Notes under the pieces: generated by a model | Database searches by the model: none | Told to the model about the DNA's origin: nothing | The model's input: the letters and a program-made list of their open reading frames with translations, nothing else | Position numbers and translations under genes: made by a program | Origin: Allorhizobium paknamense | GTDB lineage: Bacteria > Pseudomonadota > Alphaproteobacteria > Rhizobiales > Rhizobiaceae | Assembly: GCF_030815125.1 (NCBI RefSeq) | Contig: NZ_JAUSWH010000008.1 | Coordinates: forward strand, 1 to 64,000 | Length of the DNA stretch: 64,000 nt | Direction of reading: 5' to 3' | In this document: in pieces, positions 16,331-25,197 of the stretch | Numbering within the stretch: the first letter of the stretch is position 1 | How the letters are laid out: each line of letters begins with the position of its first letter

Positions 16331-17311
16331 ATGAAGAAAATTCTTGCAGTGGCGCTCGGTGTTTCGCTGGGGTTGCTTTCGTCAACGGCGTCATTTGCCG
16401 CCGAAACCAAGGTCGGCGTTGTTGTCAAGATCGGCGGCATCCCGTGGTTCAACGCCATGGAGGCCGGTATCAAGGAGCAGAGCGCAAAGCTTGGCGTGAA
16501 TGGCTTCATGGTGGGGCCGACCAGCGCCGACCCGGCGCTGCAGGTGCGTGCCATCGAAGACCTGATTGCGCAGAAGGTTGATGTCATCGGCGTTGTTCCC
16601 AACGATGCCAAGGTGCTGGAGCCGGTGCTGAAGAAGGCCCAGGCCGCGGGCATCAAGGTCATTACGCATGAATCGCCGAAGCAGGCCGGTGCGGATTGGG
16701 ATTTCGAACTGGCTTCCGCAAAGGGTTTCGGTGAAGCGCATGGCAAGTTGCTGGCCGAAAAGATGGGCGGCAAAGGCTCTTATGCCGTCTTCGTCGGTTC
16801 GTTGACAGTGCCGCTGCATAATGCCTGGGCCGATGCGGCCATTGCTTATATCAAGGCCAATTATCCCGACATGAAGCTGATTGGTGATCGCTACGGTGTT
16901 GCCGAGGATCTGGACAAGAGCCGGTCGACCGCGCTGGACCTCATGTCGGCCAATCCCGATCTCAAGGGCTTCCTGGCCTTCGGTTCGCAGGGGCCGATTG
17001 GCGCGGGCCGCGCGGTGGAAGAGCGCCGCAAGGACGGCAAGGTCTTCGTGATCGGACCTTTCTCGCCCGGGCAGGGCGCCAAGCTGATCAAGAGCGGCGC
17101 CTTGACCGGTGGGTTCATGTGGAACCCCAAGCAGGCCGGGGAAGTCTTCGTGACGCTTGCCGACCGCGTTGCCAAGGGGCAGGCGCCCAAGGCCGGTGAA
17201 ACAATCGAAGGTCTCGGTACCATTCATCCCGATGGCAACACCATCGTCGTCGATCAGCTTTTGAAGATCGACAAGGAAAGCATCGACAAGCTGGTGTCCA
17301 TGGGCCTCTGA
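16331..17311 (+). CDS. Periplasmic sugar-binding protein of the psicose ABC transporter
   Basis: A 326-residue family-1-type (RbsB/LsrB-like) solute-binding protein. The ATG at 16331 follows GGAGGAGGAACCC and starts a signal peptide (KILAVALGVSLGLLSSTASF, cut near FAA). The mature protein shows the periplasmic-binding fold: IGGIPWFNAMEAGIKEQSAK, the DPALQVRAIEDLIAQKVDVI block and HESPKQAGADWDF. It is the first gene of the operon and is followed 118 bases on by the ATPase. Given the D-psicose 3-epimerase at the operon end, D-psicose (allulose) is the likely ligand. Related ribose- or fructose-like ketoses remain possible. Confidence 0.85.
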   Translation: MKKILAVALGVSLGLLSSTASFAAETKVGVVVKIGGIPWFNAMEAGIKEQSAKLGVNGFMVGPTSADPALQVRAIEDLIAQKVDVIGVVPNDAKVLEPVLKKAQAAGIKVITHESPKQAGADWDFELASAKGFGEAHGKLLAEKMGGKGSYAVFVGSLTVPLHNAWADAAIAYIKANYPDMKLIGDRYGVAEDLDKSRSTALDLMSANPDLKGFLAFGSQGPIGAGRAVEERRKDGKVFVIGPFSPGQGAKLIKSGALTGGFMWNPKQAGEVFVTLADRVAKGQAPKAGETIEGLGTIHPDGNTIVVDQLLKIDKESIDKLVSMGL

Positions 17312-17429
17312 TCCGCGGTTCATCCAAGGGGCCGTGCGCGGAAGCTGACTCGTGCGGCCCTCTTCTTTCATGCCTGAGATCATTCAAGTGACTGCGCTGT
17401 CGCGCAGCCAGACGGGGAAACGCGCCATC

Positions 17430-18920
17430 ATGAGTGCAGAACCGCTTCTTTCTCTGAAAAACATCAGGGTGACGTTCGGTGGAGTCCGGGCTCTCAAAGG
17501 CGTATCGTTTGAAGTCAATCCGGGTGAGGTGCATTGCCTGGCTGGTGAAAACGGCTGTGGCAAAAGCACGCTGATCAAGGTCATCACCGGTGTCTACACA
17601 CCGGAGGAGGGGGCCGAACTGATCTTTGACGGCAAGCCGATTGCCGCCATGACGCCAACACTGGCGCAATCCCTCGGCATTCAGGTGATCTGGCAGGATC
17701 TGGCGCTGTTCGGTGAAATGTCGGTGGCCGAAAACATCGGTTTTCAGTTGGCGGTCAACGCCAGATACGGCCTGATTGACAAGCGCGCCATCGAAGAGGC
17801 GGCGAAAAAGGCCCTGGCACGGCTGGGCGTCAGCCTGGATATTCATCAACCCCTCAAAGAATTGCCGATTGCCCAGCGTCAGATCGTGGCCATCGCCCGG
17901 GCGCTGGTCGGCGAGGCCCGTCTCGTCTTCATGGATGAGCCCACCGCTTCGCTGACGCAATCGGAGGCGGATTACCTGATCGACATCGTGCGCACTCTTT
18001 CGGCCTCCGGCGTTGCGGTCGTCTTCGTGTCCCATCGTCTGGCGGAAGTGCTGGAAATCTCCCATCGCATCACGGTGCTGCGGGATGGGGCGCTGGTCGG
18101 GGTCTATCCCGTGGAGGGCATGACACAGTCACGCGTCACCGAATTGATGACGGGCCGCAATTTCGACAGCAATGTCATTGCCGCCGATCATGATGACGCG
18201 CCTGTCGTGCTTTCGGTCAGGAACCTGACGCGCCACGGTGAATTCACCAATGTGTCCTTCGACCTGCGGCGCGGAGAGACCTTGGGCATTACCGGCCTTC
18301 TGGGCGCGGGCCGCACGGAACTGGCCCTGACGCTGTTCGGTATGCGCAAGCCGCATTCCGGCGAAATTTTGCTGGAGGGGCAGAAGGTCAATTTCGGCTC
18401 GAACCGGGATGCGATCAGCGCCGGTATCGCCTACCTCTCCGAAGACAGGCTGTCGCTCGGGCTCAACCAGCCGCAGTCCATTGCCGATAACCTCGTCATG
18501 GCATCGCTGAACCGTTTGTTGTCGGGTGGCCTGATCTCGCCTTCCAGGAAGGCGTCTGTGGTTTCGCACTGGATCTCGGAACTGGGCGTCAAGATCGGCC
18601 TGCCGGAAGACCCGATCCGCACGCTTTCCGGTGGCAACCAGCAGCGGGTGGCGATAGCCAAGTGGCTGGCCATCGGCCCGAAGATCCTTATCCTCGATGC
18701 GCCGACTGTCGGCGTCGATGTCGGCGCGCGGGCCGGTATCTTCGAGATCGTCCGGAAACTGGCCGCGGAAGGCCTTTCGATCATCCTTATCTCCGACGAA
18801 CCGCCAGAGGTCTATTTCAATGCCGATCGCGTCATCCACATGGTGGAGGGCCGTTTCCAGGCCGTCTATGACCCGCGTCATACATCGCTGCACACGTTGG
18901 AGGCCGCCGTCTATGCCTAG
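17430..18920 (+). CDS. Sugar ABC transporter ATPase (RbsA-type, two domains)
   Basis: A 496-residue double ABC ATPase of the ribose/galactose class. Domain 1 has Walker A GENGCGKST and Walker B VFMDEPTASL. Domain 2 has the degenerate Walker A GLLGAGRTEL typical of RbsA/MglA and the signature LSGGNQQRVAIAK. I place the start at 17430, where the coding similarity begins; GTG 17352 and ATG 17370 are in frame but add unrelated residues. It overlaps the next permease gene by eight bases. It powers import through the two permeases that follow. Confidence 0.92.
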   Translation: MSAEPLLSLKNIRVTFGGVRALKGVSFEVNPGEVHCLAGENGCGKSTLIKVITGVYTPEEGAELIFDGKPIAAMTPTLAQSLGIQVIWQDLALFGEMSVAENIGFQLAVNARYGLIDKRAIEEAAKKALARLGVSLDIHQPLKELPIAQRQIVAIARALVGEARLVFMDEPTASLTQSEADYLIDIVRTLSASGVAVVFVSHRLAEVLEISHRITVLRDGALVGVYPVEGMTQSRVTELMTGRNFDSNVIAADHDDAPVVLSVRNLTRHGEFTNVSFDLRRGETLGITGLLGAGRTELALTLFGMRKPHSGEILLEGQKVNFGSNRDAISAGIAYLSEDRLSLGLNQPQSIADNLVMASLNRLLSGGLISPSRKASVVSHWISELGVKIGLPEDPIRTLSGGNQQRVAIAKWLAIGPKILILDAPTVGVDVGARAGIFEIVRKLAAEGLSIILISDEPPEVYFNADRVIHMVEGRFQAVYDPRHTSLHTLEAAVYA

Positions 18921-19926
18921 GCTCATCCAAGGTCATACGACCGAGTTCACCCTTCTGGCCGTGATGATCCTGCTTTGTGTCGGACTATCCTTCGGCACAG
19001 ACCGGTTTTTTACCGTCTCCAATGCCTTTGATGTGCTGAATGTCTCTGCCGTCAATATCATCTTTGCAGTGGGGCTGCTGGTGGTGCTCATCTCCGGCGG
19101 CATCGACATCTCGTTTGCCGTCGCGGCATCGGTCGTTCAGTATGTCACGGTACTGGCGCTTGCTGCGCTGGGGGGTGGAAACTGGGCGGAAGGCTTTTTG
19201 ATTGCCGGGGTCGTCGGCATCGGGCTTGGCTCCATCAATGCCTTTCTGGTCTATCGCCTGCAGATCATTTCCATTGTCGCGACCATCTCGACCTTCAACG
19301 TCTTCTTCGGCCTTCTGATGTTCTTCACCAAAGGCGTGTCGATCTATGACCTGCCGGACTGGCTCTCCACCCGCGTCGTGTTCTACGAGCACGAAATGGC
19401 GGACGGTTCCTGGGTGGAACTGACGCTTCCCGTCGTGGTGATGATCTTCTGCTGCCTGGCCACCTCCTTCATGATTTCGCGGACCACGACGGGCCGCAAA
19501 CTCTATGCGTTCGGGGACAATCCCGAGGGTGCGCGGCGCTTCGGCATCAATATCGGCGCCATGCATTTCATCTCCTTCGGCTGGTTGGGGCTGATGGCCG
19601 GCATTGCCGGACTGATGCAGGCCCATTACGCGCAGGAGGTGGTGCCGAATGCGCTTTACGGGCGCGAGCTCGATGTTCTGGCGGCCACTGTACTGGGCGG
19701 CGCTCGGCTCGGCGGCGGCAAGGGATCGGTGCTGGGATGCGTGCTCGGCGTGCTGCTGGTCTCCATCACCCAGAACGGGCTCAATCTGATGGGGGTTTCT
19801 CCCTTCGCCTTCAAGATGATCGTCGGCGCCATCATCCTCGCCGCCATCACGCTGTCTTCTGCGCGGTTCGACCGGCTGCTGCCGGATGCCCTGAAGACAT
19901 CCGCACGCAAGGGGGGCAAGCGGTGA
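18913..19926 (+). CDS. Sugar ABC transporter permease 1 (RbsC/LsrC-like)
   Basis: A 337-residue membrane permease of the ribose/fructose/AI-2 group. The ATG at 18913 sits within the last codons of the ATPase gene. About eight hydrophobic segments are visible. The class signature GGIDISFAVAASVVQYV follows the third helix, and the cytoplasmic loop near ENPEGARRFGINI and the LAATVLGGARLGGGKGSVLG segment are conserved. It pairs with the next gene to form the channel; genes overlap by TGATG. Confidence 0.9.
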   Translation: MPRLIQGHTTEFTLLAVMILLCVGLSFGTDRFFTVSNAFDVLNVSAVNIIFAVGLLVVLISGGIDISFAVAASVVQYVTVLALAALGGGNWAEGFLIAGVVGIGLGSINAFLVYRLQIISIVATISTFNVFFGLLMFFTKGVSIYDLPDWLSTRVVFYEHEMADGSWVELTLPVVVMIFCCLATSFMISRTTTGRKLYAFGDNPEGARRFGINIGAMHFISFGWLGLMAGIAGLMQAHYAQEVVPNALYGRELDVLAATVLGGARLGGGKGSVLGCVLGVLLVSITQNGLNLMGVSPFAFKMIVGAIILAAITLSSARFDRLLPDALKTSARKGGKR

Positions 19927-20921
19927 TGAAGACCTTCGTTCGGACATTCAATGCCATTTTCGGCGCGGATATGGGCGGGCCGGTGCTTGCCTTTGTCGCG
20001 GTCATGCTGATCTTCGGTCTGGCGGCAGACAACTTCCTTTCCATGGCGACCTTCGGTTCCGTGGCCTTCCAGCTTCCCGAACTCGGCCTGCTGACGCTGG
20101 CCATGCTGCTGCCGCTGCTCACCGGTGGCATCAATCTCTCCATCACCTTTGCGGCAAACCTCTCCGGGCTGGCAGCTGCCTGGGTGCTGCAAGCCCATGG
20201 CGGCGTGGATGCGCCTGCCAGCGCCTTCCTGCTGGCCTGCCTTGCAGCGCTTGTCACCGGTGCCGCTGCCGGTGCGCTGACGGGCATTGCCATTGCCTAT
20301 ACCCGCGCCCATCCGATCCTGGTGACGCTGTCGATGATGATCTTCCTCAGGGGGCTGGGGGAGTTTCTGACGCGCGGCGGCGATGTCTCCGGCTTTCCGG
20401 CCTATATTGCGCCCGTCGGTCATGGGTCGCTTTTCGGCCTTCCGATCCCGCTGCTGATCTTCATCCTTTGCGTGGCCGTCTGGCATGTGCTGCTGACCCG
20501 CAGCAAGCTCGGCTTCGGGCTGCTGATGATTGGCTCCAACATGGAAGCCGCCCACTATTCCGGCTTGAATACCCGCCGGATCGTGGTGCTGGTCTACACG
20601 CTGTCCGGCATCATGTGCGCGGTTGCCGGCCTCATCATGCTGGCCCGGTTCAATTCCGTCCGCGTTGGCCACGGTGAATCCTATCTGCTGATCACGGTGC
20701 TTGCGGCTTTTCTCGGCGGCGTCAATCCGTTCGGCGGCTTTGGGCGCGTGCTGCCGGTTTTCGTCGCCCTGATCGTGCTGCAATTGCTGTCGTCGGGCCT
20801 CAACCTGATGGGGGCAAACCAGCATCTCGCCACGGCGCTTTGGGGCGTGTTGATGATCGTGGTCATGGCCGCGCGCACGCTTGCGTCGCATTATCGCATT
20901 TTCATGAGAAAGAAGGCCTGA
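19926..20921 (+). CDS. Sugar ABC transporter permease 2 (RbsC/LsrD-like)
   Basis: A 331-residue second permease. Its ATG at 19926 overlaps the stop of permease 1; GTG 19923 is also in frame. It shows the family block LLTGGINLSITFAANLSGLA and the late ITVLAAFLGGVNPFGGFGRV that matches the LAATVLGGARLGGGKG block of permease 1. Two different permeases after one double ATPase is the layout of AI-2/fructose-like importers. It ends two bases before the next gene. Confidence 0.9.
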   Translation: MKTFVRTFNAIFGADMGGPVLAFVAVMLIFGLAADNFLSMATFGSVAFQLPELGLLTLAMLLPLLTGGINLSITFAANLSGLAAAWVLQAHGGVDAPASAFLLACLAALVTGAAAGALTGIAIAYTRAHPILVTLSMMIFLRGLGEFLTRGGDVSGFPAYIAPVGHGSLFGLPIPLLIFILCVAVWHVLLTRSKLGFGLLMIGSNMEAAHYSGLNTRRIVVLVYTLSGIMCAVAGLIMLARFNSVRVGHGESYLLITVLAAFLGGVNPFGGFGRVLPVFVALIVLQLLSSGLNLMGANQHLATALWGVLMIVVMAARTLASHYRIFMRKKA

Positions 20922-20922
20922 C

Positions 20923-21771
20923 GTGCAAGGACTTGGCATTCACGCAATGATGTGGACCACGCGGTGGGACCATGCCGGGGCAGAGCGGGCCATTGCCGGT
21001 GCCGCCCATTACGCCCAGGATTTTATCGAAATCCCCTTGATCGATGTAGATGCCATCGATGCAAGCCACAGCCGTGCGCTGCTGGAAAAGCATGCGCTTC
21101 GGGCCGCCTGTTCCCTGGTTCTGCCGGAACCGGCCTGGGCCTCGGTGCGGCCCGATGCGGCCATCGACCATCTGACATCGGCGCTCGACAAGGCCGCCGA
21201 AATGGGCGCCGAGGCGCTGACCGGCGTAACCTATGGCGGCACCCATGAAAGAACCGGTTTCCCGCCCACTGAGGGCGAATATGACAATCTGACCCGGGCG
21301 CTCACGGCGGCCGCGAAGCACGCGAAGTCCCTTGGGCTTCAACTTGGCATCGAGGCCGTCAATCGCTACGAAAACCATCTGGTCAATTCGGCTGCCCAGG
21401 CGGTCGCCTTGGTCGAGCGGATCGGCATGGACAATGTCTTCGTGCATCTCGACACCTTCCACATGACCATGGAGGAGAAGGGCATCGCCAACGGCATTCT
21501 CGTCGCGCGCGATCACCTCAAATACATGCATCTCTCCGAAAGCGACCGCGGCACTCCGGGATATGGAAATGTGCCCTGGGATGCGGTTTTCGCGGCTCTG
21601 GCCGCCATCGGCTTCCGCGGCGCGCTCACGCTCGAAAGCTTCGCCAGCATGCCGGTGGAGATGGCGGGCGCCATCTCCACCTGGCGTCCCGTTGCCCCGA
21701 ACGCCGAGGATGTCTTCGAAAACGGCCTCTCCTTCCTCCGCAACAAGGCGGTCCAGTATGGGCTCGTGTGA
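20923..21771 (+). CDS. Sugar phosphate isomerase/epimerase (TIM-barrel, xylose-isomerase-like)
   Basis: A 282-residue AP-endonuclease-2-type TIM barrel, resembling ketose 3-epimerases. The start is GTG at 20923. It keeps the four metal-binding positions of the D-tagatose/psicose epimerase family: GIEAVNRYENH, HLDTFHMTMEEKG, KYMHLSESDRG and LTLESFASMP. It therefore looks like a second ketose epimerase/isomerase paralogous to the psicose 3-epimerase at 22520. It may interconvert the epimerisation product or a related sugar; the exact substrate is unknown. The gene lies between the permease and kinase genes of the operon. Confidence 0.82.
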   Translation: MQGLGIHAMMWTTRWDHAGAERAIAGAAHYAQDFIEIPLIDVDAIDASHSRALLEKHALRAACSLVLPEPAWASVRPDAAIDHLTSALDKAAEMGAEALTGVTYGGTHERTGFPPTEGEYDNLTRALTAAAKHAKSLGLQLGIEAVNRYENHLVNSAAQAVALVERIGMDNVFVHLDTFHMTMEEKGIANGILVARDHLKYMHLSESDRGTPGYGNVPWDAVFAALAAIGFRGALTLESFASMPVEMAGAISTWRPVAPNAEDVFENGLSFLRNKAVQYGLV

Positions 21772-21800
21772 GCACAGGCGCGCAGGGAGGGAGAGAGTTC

Positions 21801-22523
21801 ATGGCTGATACGGGTACGGCAGGTCTGGAGGCAACAGTCAGAAAGATCGCGGCAGCCTCCGCCGCATGTTTTGAAAGGCAAGGTCGCAGCCGGGTGCTCA
21901 TCGCCATTGCCGGTGCGCCGGGTTCCGGCAAATCGACGCTGGCGGAAAAGGTCGTTGAGCTTTTGCGGGTTGAAGAGGGGCGTCAGGCAGCGCTCTTTCC
22001 GATGGATGGCTACCATTATGACGATGCCGTCTTGCGCGAGGTGGGGCGGCTCGCCTTCAAGGGCGCCATCGATACCTTCGATGCTCACGGTCTGCGGCAT
22101 ATGCTTGAGCGGCTGAAAGCCAATGAAGACGATGCGGTGGCGGTTCCGGTCTTCGACCGCGCAATCGAGATCGCGCGCGCAGGGGGGCGGCTGATCCCGC
22201 AAACGACGGAAATCATTGTCTGCGAGGGCAATTACCTGCTGGCGCGGCAGGCGCCCTGGGATCGGCTGAAGCCGATCTTCGACCTCACCATTTTCGTGGA
22301 TGTCCCGGTGCAGGAGTTGCGTTCCCGCCTTGAGGAGCGGTGGCGCGGCTTTGGCCTTTCTTCGCAGGAGATCAGCCAGAAGGTCGAGGAAAACGATCTG
22401 CCGAACGGCATTTTCATCCAGTCAAACAGCGCGGAGCCTGATCTTCGCGTCAACAATAGCGCGGCAGTCGGCACAGCATCCGGCGAAGCCGCATCCATCC
22501 ATCATGAAGGGAGGCATCCATGA
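21801..22523 (+). CDS. P-loop kinase (uridine/pantothenate-kinase-like, FrcK-type)
   Basis: A 240-residue P-loop NTPase with Walker A IAGAPGSGKSTLAEK (residues about 37-51) and the conserved FPMDGYHYDD and GAIDTFDAHGL blocks of the uridine-kinase/FrcK group. The nearest described member I recall is FrcK of the Sinorhizobium fructose ABC operon. A sugar or nucleoside substrate is likely; phosphorylating the fructose made by the epimerase is the natural proposal (inference). The ATG at 21801 follows GGGAGGGAGAGAG, a strong ribosome site; upstream GTG 21768 is less likely. It overlaps the epimerase start by ATGA. Confidence 0.85.
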   Translation: MADTGTAGLEATVRKIAAASAACFERQGRSRVLIAIAGAPGSGKSTLAEKVVELLRVEEGRQAALFPMDGYHYDDAVLREVGRLAFKGAIDTFDAHGLRHMLERLKANEDDAVAVPVFDRAIEIARAGGRLIPQTTEIIVCEGNYLLARQAPWDRLKPIFDLTIFVDVPVQELRSRLEERWRGFGLSSQEISQKVEENDLPNGIFIQSNSAEPDLRVNNSAAVGTASGEAASIHHEGRHP

Positions 22524-23389
22524 AGCACGGAATCTACTACTCCTATTGGGAGCACGAATGGAGCGCCAAATTCGGCCCCTATATTGAAAAGGTGGCGAAG
22601 CTCGGCTTCGACGTGATCGAGGTCGCGGCGCACCATATCAATGAATACAGCGATGCCGAGCTTGCGGCGATCAAACAGAGCGCCATCGACAACAACATCA
22701 TTCTGACCGCCGGGATCGGTCCGTCGAAAGCCAAGAACCTGGCCTCGCCGGATGCCTCGGTGCGCGCCGCAGGCAAGGCATTCTTCGAAAAGACGCTCAC
22801 CAATGTTGCCAAGCTGGACATCAAGACCATTGGCGGCGCGCTGCATTCCTACTGGCCGGTCGATTATTCGCAGCCGGTGGACAAGGAAGGGGACAGGGCG
22901 CGCGGCGTCGAGGGCATTCACGGCATTGCCGATTTCGCAAACAATCTCGGCATCAATCTCTGCATCGAAGTGCTGAACCGGTTCGAAAACCACGTGCTGA
23001 ACACCGCCGCAGAGGGTGTCGCTTTCATCAGGGATGTCGGCAAGCCGAACGTCAAGGTGATGCTCGACACCTTCCATATGAATATCGAAGAGGACAGTTT
23101 CGGCGATGCGATCCGCACCGCAGGCTCGCTTCTCGGCCACTTCCACACCGGCGAAAGCAATCGCCGCGTTCCGGGCAAGGGCCGCATCCCCTGGCACGAA
23201 ATTGGTCTCGCGCTGCGCGAGATCAACTATACCGGCGCCGTCGTCATGGAACCCTTCGTCAAGACCGGCGGCACGATCGGGTCGGATATCCGTGTCTGGC
23301 GCGATCTGACCGATGGGGCAGATGAGGCGAAGATGGATGAGGATGCACGTAATTCGCTTGCCTTTTCCCGCTTCGTGCTGGGCGGGTGA
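22520..23389 (+). CDS. dpe: D-psicose (D-allulose) 3-epimerase
   Basis: A 289-residue TIM-barrel epimerase that interconverts D-psicose (allulose) and D-fructose at C3 without phosphorylation, using a divalent metal. From memory the sequence is about 90% identical to the characterised A. tumefaciens enzyme. Metal ligands fall at the same numbers: Glu150 (CIEVLNRFENH), Asp183 (MLDTFHMN), His209 (GHFHTGES) and Glu244 (VVMEPFVK). The start ATGAAG overlaps the upstream stop. It is the last gene of the operon, so the transported sugar is very probably psicose and the product fructose. A strong hairpin follows. Confidence 0.97.
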   Translation: MKHGIYYSYWEHEWSAKFGPYIEKVAKLGFDVIEVAAHHINEYSDAELAAIKQSAIDNNIILTAGIGPSKAKNLASPDASVRAAGKAFFEKTLTNVAKLDIKTIGGALHSYWPVDYSQPVDKEGDRARGVEGIHGIADFANNLGINLCIEVLNRFENHVLNTAAEGVAFIRDVGKPNVKVMLDTFHMNIEEDSFGDAIRTAGSLLGHFHTGESNRRVPGKGRIPWHEIGLALREINYTGAVVMEPFVKTGGTIGSDIRVWRDLTDGADEAKMDEDARNSLAFSRFVLGG

Positions 23390-23427
23390 CGCGCCACAGC
23401 ACACCTCGTCAGATAAAACCTATCGAC

Positions 23428-23463
23428 ATCATGTCCGGCGAACGCAGGTTCGCCGGACATGAT
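23428..23463. terminator. Bidirectional terminator between the two sugar operons
   Basis: ATCATGTCCGGCGAAC and GTTCGCCGGACATGAT are a perfect 16-bp stem with a four-base GCAG loop, followed by TTTAGC. It sits in the convergent gap between the psicose 3-epimerase and the ROK kinase. Confidence 0.85.
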
Positions 23464-23524
23464 TTTAGCTCGGATCAATTGAAACACCGGTTGCAAAAGC
23501 GTGATTTCAATGTTCCTGGAAAAG

Positions 23525-24514
23525 CTAGGGTTTTACACCCTCCGTGAGAAAAAGCAGCGCTGCTGCCCCCACCAGGCCGGAGTTCTGCCCAAGGGCGGCA
23601 GGCGTGACCATGACATCCTTGAAGGCAGGCATGGCCCATTGTGAGATATAGTTCTGGATGCCAGGCCGAAGCCGTTCGAACTCCTGGGAAAGCCCGCCTC
23701 CCATAATGAGGAGATCCGGGCTGAACATGTGAATGAGGCTGACGAACCCCCGCCCTAGAATTTGCGCTTCCTCATCGATCAGGCTGTTGGCAAGCCCATC
23801 TCCGGCACGCGCTGCCGCGAAGACGGAGCGACTGTCGATCGTGCTTCCGCCAGTTCCGAGCAAAGTCATCTCTTCACAGGAAAAGGCTCTTTCTCGCGCC
23901 CTTTGCGTAAACGCGGTGCCTGATCCATAGGCTTCGAAGCATCCTCGATTGCCACACGGGCAGAGCGCACCGTCCGGCATGACGGACATGTGGCCCACAT
24001 GGCCCGCCATTCCCTTCCGGCCCCTCAGCACCCGGCCATCGGCAATCACACCGCCGCCTATGCCGGTGCTGACGGTGACGTAGACAAGGTGTTGCCTGCC
24101 TTTGCCAGCACCGAATTGCCATTCGCCAATGGCCGCGGCAATGCCGTCATTCTCCAGGGTCACCGGAAAATCGAACCGCTTCTGCAGTTCCGATTTCAGA
24201 GGAAAATCGGAAAATCCCAAGAGTGTCGGAATATCGCGGGCAATGCCGGAAACGGTATCGATCGGCCCGGGCGCGGAGACGCCAATGCCCATCAGCGGGA
24301 TTGGCCCAAGGGAGGACGTCAACCCGTCGACGAGATGGCGAATTTGCGCAAGCACGCGTTCCGGACCCGCCGTGGCGGCGGTCGGCTCCTCAGCGCGCGC
24401 CAGCATACGCCCTGCCTCACTGATCAGCGCAGCCCGGACCCGCGTGCCGCCGAGATCGATGCCAACGGCAATTCGCTCTGATGCCGGATCTGCCGTCAGA
24501 GCGCGTGCAGCCAT
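23525..24514 (-). CDS. ROK-family sugar kinase
   Basis: A 329-residue ROK (repressor-ORF-kinase) protein without the DNA-binding domain. The ATP site is VGIDLGGTRVRAAL (residues about 17-30). The zinc-binding ROK signature reads GALCPCGNRGCFEAYGSG, with Cys-x-Cys-x4-Cys, and is complete. Family members phosphorylate glucose, allose, mannose or fructose. It is the last gene of a nine-gene operon and overlaps the upstream epimerase by 19 bases. E. coli places AlsK (allose kinase) next to AlsE, a phosphate epimerase, which fits this pair (inference). Confidence 0.9.
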   Translation of the reverse strand: MAARALTADPASERIAVGIDLGGTRVRAALISEAGRMLARAEEPTAATAGPERVLAQIRHLVDGLTSSLGPIPLMGIGVSAPGPIDTVSGIARDIPTLLGFSDFPLKSELQKRFDFPVTLENDGIAAAIGEWQFGAGKGRQHLVYVTVSTGIGGGVIADGRVLRGRKGMAGHVGHMSVMPDGALCPCGNRGCFEAYGSGTAFTQRARERAFSCEEMTLLGTGGSTIDSRSVFAAARAGDGLANSLIDEEAQILGRGFVSLIHMFSPDLLIMGGGLSQEFERLRPGIQNYISQWAMPAFKDVMVTPAALGQNSGLVGAAALLFLTEGVKP

Positions 24515-25197
24515 GCCATCCGGTCCGTCAATGAAGGAGCGTTGAAGGCGAGCGATCCCAGCACCACCGTTTCCGCCCCGTTCTGGCGCAGCAGTGGCAC
24601 GGTATGTTCACGAATGCCGCCATCTGCGGCCAGCACGATCCGCTGCGCCGCTCCGGCTCCGGCAATAATCTTTCGCGCCGCACGCAGGCGCTCGCCCGCC
24701 CGTTCATCCAGCCCTTGCCCCTTGACGCCGATGGCGGTGCCGAGCAGCGTGACGAAATCGAGGCGATGAACGTAGGGCTGCAGCTTTTCAACGGGCGTTT
24801 CTACCTTCAGGACCATGCCGGCGGCAATACCGCGCCTTTCCAGAAGGTCGAGGGCTGCATTGGCAACGCTTTCATTTTCGGCGTGCAGGCTGATGAGATC
24901 GCTCCCCGCATCGGCAAATTGTTCGATCTGTGAAAGCAGGATTGCGTCCGCGACCATGAGATGAACATGGATCGGATGTTTGGAAATTCTGCGGATACCG
25001 GCAACCAGATCGGGAAAGAACAGCATGGCCGGGGCAAAATGTCCGTCGGCGACATCGATATGCAGAACATCGACGTGAGGATCGACGCGGGCGAGATCGT
25101 CGGCCAGCCGCACGAGATCGGCAGACCAGACGGAAAATTCCGCGATCAGCCGGTCCGCAGGAAGCTTGTTGATCCAGAGCTTGTCCGGTTTCGTCAT
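24496..25197 (-). CDS. Ribulose-phosphate/allulose-phosphate 3-epimerase family protein
   Basis: A 233-residue TIM barrel of the RPE/AlsE family. The metal positions are visible: VLHIDVADGHFAP (His and Asp), HPIHVHLMV (His) and LAADGGIRE (Asp). It is divergent from housekeeping RPE: Ala replaces the usual polar residue of the HVDVMDG motif, and the loop TLLGTAIGVKGQG is different. That points to a specialised substrate such as allulose-6-phosphate. It overlaps the hydrolase and kinase genes. It is not likely to be the Calvin or pentose-phosphate enzyme. Confidence 0.8.
   Translation of the reverse strand: MTKPDKLWINKLPADRLIAEFSVWSADLVRLADDLARVDPHVDVLHIDVADGHFAPAMLFFPDLVAGIRRISKHPIHVHLMVADAILLSQIEQFADAGSDLISLHAENESVANAALDLLERRGIAAGMVLKVETPVEKLQPYVHRLDFVTLLGTAIGVKGQGLDERAGERLRAARKIIAGAGAAQRIVLAADGGIREHTVPLLRQNGAETVVLGSLAFNAPSLTDRMAWLHAL

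Noticed and set aside
16093..16773. N-terminal extension of the psicose LacI regulator
   Set aside because: The frame is open but is antisense to the binding-protein gene and lacks family similarity; the ATG at 16092 has a ribosome site.
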